Below, piece by piece: positions 1 through 5,630 of a stretch of 8,606 bases of DNA; position 1 is the first letter of the stretch; every line of letters starts with the position of its first letter. The notes beneath the pieces were generated by a model. The model was not told the DNA's origin. It saw only the letters and a program-made list of their open reading frames with translations, and ran no database searches. Source of the DNA: JBMNTQ01 sp050945815 (GTDB taxonomy: Bacteria > Bacillota > Clostridia > Christensenellales > JBMNTQ01); contig JBMNTQ010000082.1 of NCBI GenBank assembly GCA_050945815.1, positions 1-8,606 on the forward strand. Reading direction: 5' to 3'. Both the position numbers and the translations under genes were made by a program.

Positions 1-359
1 AAGCCAAAGTTTTAGACATCATTGGCAACGTAGAAGGGAAAAACTGTCTCATTGTAGACGATTTTACCATCTCCGGCGGCACCATCGTGGATATCGCCCG
101 GGCCATCAAGGAGCGGGGCGGCAAGAAAATTTACGCCTGTGTTTCCCACATGATGCTGCGGGAGAAAGGCTTCCTCGCCATCCAAAACAGCCCGCTCGAT
201 TTGCTCATTTCCACCGATTCCGTAGAAAACGAGTGGGCCGAGCGCTGCGACAAGATCAAAATCGTGTCCGTCGCGCCCATCTTCGCGGAAACCATCCGCC
301 GGATCCACTTCCGCGAATCCGTCAGCCCGCTGTTTGAAAATGTCTGCCCCGGCGAATAA
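1..359 (+). CDS. prs: Ribose-phosphate diphosphokinase (PRPP synthetase), C-terminal part
   Basis: This is a partial gene; its 5' end lies beyond the left edge. The reading frame begins at base 3 and gives 118 residues up to a TAA stop. The family makes PRPP from ribose 5-phosphate and ATP in the cytoplasm, feeding nucleotide, His and Trp synthesis. Visible evidence is the PRPP-binding loop (LIVDDFTISGGT, fragment residues 16-27), a helix and strand rich in KERGGKKIYACVSH, and the typical family ending VSVAPIFAETIRRIHFRESVSPLF. About 98 residues follow the Asp-Asp pair, which fits the C-terminal end of a roughly 315-residue enzyme, so about 200 residues are missing. The loop differs from the common DDxIDTAGT form, so a diverged paralogue is possible. 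The gene converges on pepF across a 293-nt gap containing a strong hairpin terminator. The family call is fairly sure; activity is inferred. Confidence 0.8.
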   Translation, partial: AKVLDIIGNVEGKNCLIVDDFTISGGTIVDIARAIKERGGKKIYACVSHMMLREKGFLAIQNSPLDLLISTDSVENEWAERCDKIKIVSVAPIFAETIRRIHFRESVSPLFENVCPGE

Positions 360-462
360 CAGGCCGGCAGCGCTAGGGGCTCTTTCAAAAAGCCCGATAA
401 AAGCTGCGTCTACCCAATCAATCGGCTGTTTGAATTCCGGGATGAATCTTAAAAATGAATCA

Positions 463-493
463 AAAAAGCCATTTCAGTGTGAAATGGCTTTTT
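463..493. terminator. Rho-independent terminator, probably bidirectional, between prs and pepF
   Basis: The arms at 463-476 and 480-493 are perfectly complementary over 14 bp around a 3-nt loop (GTG). The outer five pairs are A:T, so each strand reads a GC-containing stem followed by a run of T. It sits between the convergent genes prs (+) and pepF (-), about 100 nt past the prs stop and 160 nt past the pepF stop, and would stop transcription from both sides. The rest of the gap (360-462 and 494-652) shows no gene or RNA that I can support. Confidence 0.85.
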
Positions 494-652
494 CTTATCT
501 CCCTAAAAACTCCGCGTCTATGTACGCGTCGCCCCAAAGTTCAAAAAATCCAGAAACTCCCCTGCAAAAAACAGGCTCCCCCCGGCCTTTCGCCCCGTTT
601 GTCTAAGAAGCGAAAACCGTGCAAACCAACGTCCCCGCCAGCACACACAGCT

Positions 653-2440
653 CTATTCCAAAATCTTTTCCAGCTGCATCAACGTATCGGCAAACGCCTG
701 CATACAGTCCTGCACAGGCTTGGGGCTGGTCAAATCCACGCCGGCAATCTTCAACAGCTCAATGGGATAATCCCGTCCGCCGCTCTTGAGAAAAGCAAGA
801 TAATCCTCCACAGGCCCCCCCTGCAACATACGCGTAGCAATAGCCACCGCCGCCGAGAAGCCGGTAGCATACTGATAAACATAAAACGCCCGATAAAAAT
901 GGGGAATCCTCGCCCACTCCACAGCAATATAGTCATCCTGCACCACAGTCGGGTAATAGAAAGCATTCAGTTCAGCATAAACCTTACTCAGGCTGTCTGC
1001 CGTCAAAGGCTGCCCTTCCTGAGCCATCTGATGGCTTATTTTCTCAAACTCCGCAAACATCGTCTGCCGAAAAACCGTCGTCCGAAACTGCTCCAAATAA
1101 TTATTCAGCAAATGTTTCTTCAGCTTCTCATCCTGGGTGGTATTCAAAATATGATGGGTAAGCAAAACCTCATTCACAGTCGATGCCACCTCCGCCACAA
1201 AAATCCGGTAACTGGCATTAAGGTAGCTGTTATTCTCGTCAGAATAATACGAATGCATCGCATGCCCCAGCTCATGGGCAACCGTAAACACATAATCCAA
1301 CGTATTCTGATAGTTGAGCAAAACATAAGGATGCACGCCATACGCGCCCCAGCAGTATGCGCCGCTGGTCTTGCCCCGGTTCTCATACACATCGATCCAG
1401 CGCTCAGAAAACGCCCGCCGCAGCAGGCCGCCATATTCCTCACCCAAAGGCGCCAGTGCGTCCACGATCAAGCCCTGAGCCTCCTCATAGCCAACCTCCT
1501 TGTCCGCACCGGAAATCAACGGCGCATACACATCATACATAGCCAGCTCAGACAGCCCCAATGTTTTCTTGCGCAGCTTCAAATACCGCCCCATTACGTC
1601 CTGGCTGCCCCGCACCGCCTCAATCAGCGAATCATACACCGACAAAGGCACGTTGTTGCTGTGCAAAGCCGCCTCAATCGCCGAAGGATACCGACGCACC
1701 TTAGCATAAAAAACATCTTTCTTAACGCTCCCGCCATATAGCGCCGCTAATGTGTTGATGTTTTTCTGATAAGTCTGATACATCTTCTCGTATGCCTGCC
1801 GCCGCACATCCCTGTTCTCATTCTCCACAAAATTACGGTAGCGTCCATGGGTAATCTCTATCTGCGTCCCGTCCGGCATCGTCACGCTGGGAAAGCGCAG
1901 GTCCGCGTCATTGAACATCGTAAAAACCGTATTAGGCAGCGCCCCCACTTCTCCAGACAAAGCCAAAAGCTTCTCTTCCGCCTCGCTCAAAATATGCGCC
2001 TTTGTGCGCACAAAATCCTCCAGATAATGGGCATACTCCTGCATAGTCGGCAGCTTCGCCCAGGCAAGCAGCGTCTCATCCGGTACCTTCGCCAATTCCG
2101 GCGACACAAAGCTGCTGGCAGCCGATAATTCCACCATCATCCCCTGAGCCCGATCCGTCATACCTTGGTATGTAGCGTCGGCATTGTTCTCATCCCGGCG
2201 CATCTTAGCATAAACAAACAGATATTCACAAATTTTCTCCGCTGCCAGCATGTCCCGCATACAAGCGTCGAATCCGGCAGCATCCCCCAGCTTCCCGCTG
2301 TGGTCCGCCAAAGCCGGCAACAGCGCACGCAGCCGCTCGAAGTCCTGCTCCCATTCTTGGTCGGAAGCATAAATATTTTCCAGCTTCCAAGTATATTCCA
2401 GCGCGACATCTCCGCGGTCTTTAATCTCCTGGTTCATCAT
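653..2440 (-). CDS. pepF: Oligoendopeptidase F (M3 family zinc metallopeptidase)
   Basis: This gene encodes a 595-residue protein, the usual length for PepF, which is a cytoplasmic zinc endopeptidase that cuts short oligopeptides. The zinc motif HELGH lies at residues 389-393 within VFTVAHELGHAMHSYYS. The likely third ligand is E417 in FVAEVAST, 24 residues on. The C-terminal substrate-cleft signature is present (WARIPHFYRAFYVYQYATG, about 509-527). The N-terminal part (about 1-200) is the helical M3B domain. There is no signal peptide. Start choice: two adjacent ATG codons (2440 and 2437) follow AAGGAGA at 2457-2451. The first leaves a 10-nt spacer, but the second is also possible. A terminator for the upstream usp-like gene lies at 2504-2546, so pepF probably has its own promoter in 2441-2503, though no convincing -35/-10 pair is visible there. 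There is no obvious functional link to the aro genes. Confidence 0.95.
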   Translation of the reverse strand: MMNQEIKDRGDVALEYTWKLENIYASDQEWEQDFERLRALLPALADHSGKLGDAAGFDACMRDMLAAEKICEYLFVYAKMRRDENNADATYQGMTDRAQGMMVELSAASSFVSPELAKVPDETLLAWAKLPTMQEYAHYLEDFVRTKAHILSEAEEKLLALSGEVGALPNTVFTMFNDADLRFPSVTMPDGTQIEITHGRYRNFVENENRDVRRQAYEKMYQTYQKNINTLAALYGGSVKKDVFYAKVRRYPSAIEAALHSNNVPLSVYDSLIEAVRGSQDVMGRYLKLRKKTLGLSELAMYDVYAPLISGADKEVGYEEAQGLIVDALAPLGEEYGGLLRRAFSERWIDVYENRGKTSGAYCWGAYGVHPYVLLNYQNTLDYVFTVAHELGHAMHSYYSDENNSYLNASYRIFVAEVASTVNEVLLTHHILNTTQDEKLKKHLLNNYLEQFRTTVFRQTMFAEFEKISHQMAQEGQPLTADSLSKVYAELNAFYYPTVVQDDYIAVEWARIPHFYRAFYVYQYATGFSAAVAIATRMLQGGPVEDYLAFLKSGGRDYPIELLKIAGVDLTSPKPVQDCMQAFADTLMQLEKILE

Positions 2441-2503
2441 CCCTCAATCCTCTCCTTCTACGCTCTATGTTTTCCATTCGGCCCCATTGCATACAAGTTT
2501 ACG

Positions 2504-2546
2504 AAAAAAGCCCCCTATGCCACGTCCAAATCCAAGCAGCGGGGGC
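2504..2546 (-). terminator. Rho-independent terminator downstream of the usp-like gene
   Basis: Read on the minus strand, GCCCCC (2546-2541) pairs with GGGGGC (2515-2510). A small internal loop and a TGC:GCA helix extend the stem, the loop is about 15 nt, and six T residues (2509-2504) follow at once. It begins 11 nt after the stop of the usp-like gene and lies 64 nt before the pepF start. It therefore separates the two transcripts. Confidence 0.8.
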
Positions 2547-2556
2547 CAATCAGCCA

Positions 2557-2940
2557 TTATATTACCATAATATTCACATCCGGCAGCCTGTTTCTCAGTT
2601 GCCTAACGATGCTGTCCTCCGACTCCTCCACCGGCGGCCGCCCCATAACTAAGGCCACCACGCCGTTTTTCTTCACATAACGCACCAGCGTATCCACAAC
2701 GTCATCCTCCCGCAAAACAGTCAAATCCGCATGAAACGAGGAGGATACCTGAAACAGATATTCCAAAGCTTCGCTCTCACTGGGGTTACCCAGAAAATTA
2801 ACCCCCGGCCTCTCCACATGAACCACCGACAGGTCCGCCTGCGTCTCCTTAGCCATAAACGAACCGGTCTGGATCAACCTCTCACAGGTCTTTTGTCTCG
2901 TCACACACACCATTATCCGTGGCGTCTTCTTCAATTCCAT
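2557..2940 (-). CDS. Stand-alone universal stress protein domain, KdpD-type
   Basis: This gene encodes a 127-residue soluble protein consisting of a single Usp-like alpha/beta domain. The first strand and helix (RIMVCVTRQKTCERLIQTG, residues 8-26) and the next strand (ADLSVVHVER, 35-44) match the Usp domain found in KdpD sensor kinases and in small free-standing relatives. The C-terminal half has VVALVMGRP (94-102) and ends in a hydrophobic strand (VNIMVI). The usual nucleotide-binding signature G-x2-G-x9-G(S/T) is incomplete: G100 is present, but no second Gly or final G(S/T) follows at the expected spacing. ATP binding is therefore doubtful. Start choice: ATG 2940 is preceded by GGAAGG (2949-2944). 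The frame stays open up to a TTG at 3045, but that extension is Gly/Cys-rich and unlike the family. The gene has its own promoter and terminator. Its role is unknown; a stress or potassium-related function is only an inference from the family. Confidence 0.75.
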   Translation of the reverse strand: MELKKTPRIMVCVTRQKTCERLIQTGSFMAKETQADLSVVHVERPGVNFLGNPSESEALEYLFQVSSSFHADLTVLREDDVVDTLVRYVKKNGVVALVMGRPPVEESEDSIVRQLRNRLPDVNIMVI

Positions 2941-3020
2941 ACACCTTCCAAAACATCTCCCGCCGGCAAAAGCACAAGCCGACGGAGCGTTCCCGCCTTT
3001 CCCTGCATCCCGTTCAACAT
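2931..3020 (-). CDS. Possible small ORF in the usp leader, overlapping the usp start
   Basis: A 29-codon frame starts at ATG 3020 and ends in TGA at 2933-2931. It overlaps the first 10 nt of the usp-like gene in another frame. AGGA lies 4 nt before its ATG. Translated, it begins MLNGMQGKAG and ends GDVLEGVWN. The overlap resembles the coupled aro genes further along, so it could be a coupling or leader peptide. A 29-codon frame can also arise by chance in G-rich sequence, and I recognise no homology. Treat it as a candidate only. Confidence 0.2.
   Translation of the reverse strand: MLNGMQGKAGTLRRLVLLPAGDVLEGVWN
2957..2987 (-). other. GC-rich hairpin in the usp leader
   Basis: On the minus strand, CTCC and GTCGGC pair with GCCGGC and GGAG. 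This gives a 10-bp stem with one bulged G and one G-U pair, around a 10-nt loop. It ends 16 nt before the usp ATG and leaves the GGAAGG site free. Only a TTTT run follows, some 4 nt later, so it is a poor intrinsic terminator. It may protect the mRNA or tune translation. It matches no riboswitch class I know. Confidence 0.4.
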
Positions 3021-3086
3021 TCGTTCCTGCGCACCAACCATTCAAAGCCTATCTGGGAACACAAAAGCCCAAATACCTTCACCATA

Positions 3087-3116
3087 ATTATACGCTCACA
3101 GCCCCGTAAAAGTCAA
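3087..3116 (-). promoter_or_regulatory. Sigma-A type promoter for the usp-like gene
   Basis: On the minus strand TTGACT (3116-3111) is followed by an 18-nt spacer and a perfect TATAAT (3092-3087). Transcription would begin near 3080, leaving a leader of about 140 nt before ATG 2940. The -35 box lies about 40 nt past the aroQ stop, so the usp-like gene can be expressed independently of aroQ. Confidence 0.75.
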
Positions 3117-3155
3117 TTTCCCTCCGCTACAAAAAGCAGCGTATTTTGCCGAATC

Positions 3156-3587
3156 TTACCCCACACACAGAGCATACAGCGCTAAAACGTACCCATAGAT
3201 ACCCAAGCCGCTAATTTGCCCTTTGCAAACCGGGGCCAACACCGACGTATGCCGAAACTCCTCCCGGGCATGTATGTTGGAAATATGCACCTCCACCACC
3301 GGAACCTCAATCGAAGCGATGGCATCGCGCAGGGCATAGCTGTAGTGGGTATACGCGCCGGGGTTGAACACAACCCCCGCAAAGTTCTCGCCCCGGGTGG
3401 CGTGCAATGCGTCGATTAGGCCGCCCTCTCCGTTGGACTGCACATCCACAATGTCCACGCGGCACTTCTCGGCCTCTCCCCGAACTAAAGCGACCACATC
3501 CGCCAAAGTCGCCGCGCCATAAACCCCGGGCTCCCGCGTTCCTAGAAGGTTTAAGTTGGGTCCATTCAACAAGAGGATCTTTTTCAT
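3156..3587 (-). CDS. aroQ: 3-dehydroquinate dehydratase, type II
   Basis: This 143-residue protein is the standard size of the small dodecameric type II enzyme. It removes water from 3-dehydroquinate to give 3-dehydroshikimate, the third step of the shikimate pathway. Hallmarks run in order: LLLNGPNLNLLGTREP (5-20) with R18 and the catalytic Y23 on the flexible loop; FNPGAYTH (74-81) with N75 and H81; VEVHISN (98-104) with the catalytic H101; then R108 and R112 in AREEFRHTS. From N75 onward these numbers match those of the Mycobacterium tuberculosis enzyme. Start choice: ATG 3587 has GAAAGGGG (3605-3598) 10 nt upstream. The gene is divergent from aroE. The two start codons are separated by 57 nt, so the 5' regions of the two transcripts probably overlap. 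I could not assign a promoter for aroQ, and read-through from the pheA operon across aroE is conceivable. Confidence 0.96.
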   Translation of the reverse strand: MKKILLLNGPNLNLLGTREPGVYGAATLADVVALVRGEAEKCRVDIVDVQSNGEGGLIDALHATRGENFAGVVFNPGAYTHYSYALRDAIASIEVPVVEVHISNIHAREEFRHTSVLAPVCKGQISGLGIYGYVLALYALCVG

Positions 3588-3609
3588 TTATATTTTACCC
3601 CTTTCATGC

Positions 3610-3615
3610 TATGAT
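3610..3615 (+). promoter_or_regulatory. Extended -10 promoter for aroE
   Basis: TGCTATGAT (3607-3615) is an extended -10 element (TGn plus TATGAT). The sequence at a 17-nt spacing upstream is AT-rich and a poor -35 match, which is common for extended -10 promoters. Transcription would start near 3622, giving a leader of about 23 nt that carries the ribosome site CGAGGT (3631-3636). The element overlaps the region upstream of the divergent aroQ and lies next to the aroQ ribosome site (3598-3605). Confidence 0.5.
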
Positions 3616-3644
3616 ATAGGGTGAGGAAAGCGAGGTACTTATAT

Positions 3645-4517
3645 ATGATATTCGATGCAACCACCGAAATCATTGGTGTAATTGGCGATCCTATTTTCCA
3701 TAGTCTGTCTCCCCTAATCCACAATACCATCTTCGACCACTACGAATTAAATACAGTCTATCTTCCCTTCCTGGTCAAGAAAGGGGATATAAAAGATTTT
3801 CTGACAGCTGCGAGCATGATGAACATGCGAGGCTTCAACCTCACCATGCCGCACAAATCCGCCATCTTGCCCCACCTCCAAACCATGGATTCCACAGTCG
3901 AGCTTTTCGCTGCCGCCAACACGGTGAAAATCGGCGAAGACGGCCTATCCGGTTATATGTTCGACGGCGAGGGTCTGGTTTCCTACCTGGAACGCAATCA
4001 TGTTCCCATCGAAAACCAAAATGTTGTGCTGCTGGGCGCCGGCAGCGTCACCGGCTCCATCGCCCTATCGCTGACCGCGCGAAACGCCGCCCACATCACC
4101 ATCCTCAACCGTACGGTCGAAAAAGCCTCCAGCATCGCCAGCCTGATCAACATCTGCACCGGCGTGCCCACAGATTACGGCGAGCTGACCACGGCGCAAA
4201 TCACCGCCAGCTGCGAAACCGCCACGCTGCTCATTCAAACGTCCTCCCTGGGCATGAAGGGCACCGGCAGCGATTACCGCCAACTGTCCTTCCTCGACGC
4301 CTTGCCTAAAAACGCCGTAGTTGCCGACGTCGTCTACAACCCCATCGAAACCGCCCTGCTCAAACATGCCCGTAAAATCGGCCTCGAAGCCTACGACGGG
4401 CTGGGTATGCTAATCGGGCAGGCCGCCATGATCGACCAGGCCATCCTGGGGCTAAAGGTGGAGGACGATGCCTTCCTCAAGGCCTCGAAAGCCGTACGCA
4501 AAATCTTGGAGCCCTAG
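3645..4517 (+). CDS. aroE: Shikimate 5-dehydrogenase
   Basis: This 290-residue protein is slightly longer than the usual 270-280. It reduces 3-dehydroshikimate to shikimate with NADPH. The substrate domain shows VIGDPIFHSLSPLIHN (12-27), FNLTMPHK (64-71) with catalytic K71, AANTV (90-94) and catalytic D107. The Rossmann part has GAG (131-133) and the NRT motif (155-157) typical of NADP use, then QTSSLGM (198-204), DVVYNP (228-233) and GLGMLIGQ (252-259). Oddities: the usual GxNTDG reads GYMFDG, and the dinucleotide loop is GAGSVTGS rather than GAGGAxxA. A non-canonical AroE/YdiB-like paralogue is therefore possible. Start choice: ATG 3645 after CGAGGT, 8 nt away; a GTG at 3621 is in frame but would include the leader. 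The first 200 nt are visibly more AT-rich than the rest. It is the only + strand gene in the aro cluster and ends 3 nt from pheA. Confidence 0.92.
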   Translation: MIFDATTEIIGVIGDPIFHSLSPLIHNTIFDHYELNTVYLPFLVKKGDIKDFLTAASMMNMRGFNLTMPHKSAILPHLQTMDSTVELFAAANTVKIGEDGLSGYMFDGEGLVSYLERNHVPIENQNVVLLGAGSVTGSIALSLTARNAAHITILNRTVEKASSIASLINICTGVPTDYGELTTAQITASCETATLLIQTSSLGMKGTGSDYRQLSFLDALPKNAVVADVVYNPIETALLKHARKIGLEAYDGLGMLIGQAAMIDQAILGLKVEDDAFLKASKAVRKILEP

Positions 4518-4520
4518 CTC

Positions 4521-5630
4521 TCAAACATTCGGGTCCATCCGATAATTACCCAACAGCTTAAAACGGGTGCAGGTGCGCTGAATACCGGCAAATGCGCGCT
4601 GCACCCTTTCTTCATCCAAATTCCCCTCAAAATCCACATAAAAACGATATTCCCAGTTGCCCTCCCCATGGCGCGATTCGATTTTTAGAAGGTTCAATCC
4701 CTCCTCATAAAAGCAAGACAGCGCCCGATACAGCGCGCCGCTCTCATGGCGCAGGGTAAACGCCACGCTAACCTTGTCCGCCCGGCTGTCCGCAGTCTGG
4801 GTCGCCCCAATCACAATAAACCGGGTGGTATTCCCGCTCCTGCTGATGTCGCTGCGCAAAACTTCCAGCCCATAAACCTGAGCCGCCCGGCAAGAGGCAA
4901 TCGCCCCCAAGCTCCTGTCCCCCATTTGCGCCACCTGCTGAGCGCTCAAGGCGGTGTTTTCCATACTACGCTGCAAAAACCCATGCTTGCGTATAAAATC
5001 CTGGCACTGCAACAACCCCTGAGGATGAGAGCAAACCGTCCGAATCTCCCCCATCTCCACGCCAGGCAAAGCCAGCAGACAATGGCGCACCCGCAGCATC
5101 CGCTCCCCAACAATCACACAATCCCCCGCCGTCAGCAAATCATAGACCTCAGCAATCACACCGGTAGCGGAATTCTCCGCAGGCAACACGCCATACTGCG
5201 CTCGCCCCTCCCCAACAGCACGCAACACGTCCTCAAACGAACCTTGCGCCAAGGTTTGAACGTCTGGCGCAAAATAGGAGAACAACGCCTCCTCCGAGAA
5301 AGCGCCCTCCACCCCTTGAAAGGCCACCACTCCTTCCGCTTCTCGGCGCAAGGGCAACGCATCCTGCAACACGATGCGTTTTTGATAGGCCTTCGACAGC
5401 TCCATCAACGATACAAAAAAATCCCGGGCGCTCTGGCGCAGATGCTCCTCTCCAACGCTGCCCACACGGCTGTCCAACACGTCAGCCTCCCGCCGGGCGT
5501 CATAAACCGGCAGCCCCTTCTCCTTCTTATACACCCCGATCTCTTTTGCCGCCTGCATACGCCGCAGGAACAGATCCAGCATATCCCGGTCAATTTTGTC
5601 AATCTCCCTGCGGTATCTCTCTATTCCCAT
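4521..5630 (-). CDS. pheA: Bifunctional chorismate mutase / prephenate dehydratase (P-protein)
   Basis: This 369-residue fused enzyme turns chorismate into prephenate and then phenylpyruvate for phenylalanine synthesis. Residues 1-90 form an AroQ-class chorismate mutase (RREIDKIDRDML, RRMQAAKEIGVYKK, YDARREADVL, MELSKAYQKR). Residues 101-275 are the dehydratase, with VAFQGVEGAFSEEAL, PAENSATGVIAEVYDLL (150-166) and the TRF motif (269-271) holding the catalytic Thr. Residues 286-363 are an ACT domain for Phe feedback, with SGALYRAL (297-304) and ESRH (318-321), where most relatives have ESRP. Start choice: ATG 5630 has an ideal GGAGG at 5642-5638, 7 nt away. It overlaps the aroC end by 10 nt, so translation is probably coupled. 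The frame is open further upstream, but that would lie inside aroC. It is the last gene of the aroB-aroA-aroC-pheA operon. No terminator is visible before the convergent aroE stop. Confidence 0.96.
   Translation of the reverse strand: MGIERYRREIDKIDRDMLDLFLRRMQAAKEIGVYKKEKGLPVYDARREADVLDSRVGSVGEEHLRQSARDFFVSLMELSKAYQKRIVLQDALPLRREAEGVVAFQGVEGAFSEEALFSYFAPDVQTLAQGSFEDVLRAVGEGRAQYGVLPAENSATGVIAEVYDLLTAGDCVIVGERMLRVRHCLLALPGVEMGEIRTVCSHPQGLLQCQDFIRKHGFLQRSMENTALSAQQVAQMGDRSLGAIASCRAAQVYGLEVLRSDISRSGNTTRFIVIGATQTADSRADKVSVAFTLRHESGALYRALSCFYEEGLNLLKIESRHGEGNWEYRFYVDFEGNLDEERVQRAFAGIQRTCTRFKLLGNYRMDPNV

Noticed and set aside
349..367. Inverted repeat CCGGC/GCCGG around the prs stop codon
   Set aside because: It is five base pairs with a 9-nt loop and no T run after it. 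The strong hairpin at 463-493 explains termination better.
455..1741. Long plus-strand open frame of 428 codons opposite pepF
   Set aside because: It lies antisense to a clear M3 peptidase, its translation is rich in Arg, His, Gln and Pro with no recognisable motif, and it crosses the terminator side of the gap. It is a composition shadow.
2441..2503. Promoter for pepF
   Set aside because: The best -35-like TTGTAT has only ACATAG at a 20-nt spacing, which is too weak to call, although some promoter is expected after the terminator at 2504-2546.
2941..3045. N-terminal extension of the usp-like protein from a TTG at 3045
   Set aside because: The added 35 residues are Gly/Cys-rich and unlike Usp N-termini, the TTG has no good ribosome site, and ATG 2940 fits the domain start with GGAAGG upstream.
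3125..3141. Hairpin just after aroQ as a possible terminator
   Set aside because: The stem is only 6 bp including a G-U pair, the T run is in the loop rather than after the stem, and what follows is GAGGG.
4530..4548. Short inverted repeat TCGG/CCGA near the pheA 3' end as a terminator
   Set aside because: The stem is only four pairs, lies inside the pheA coding end and has no T tract.
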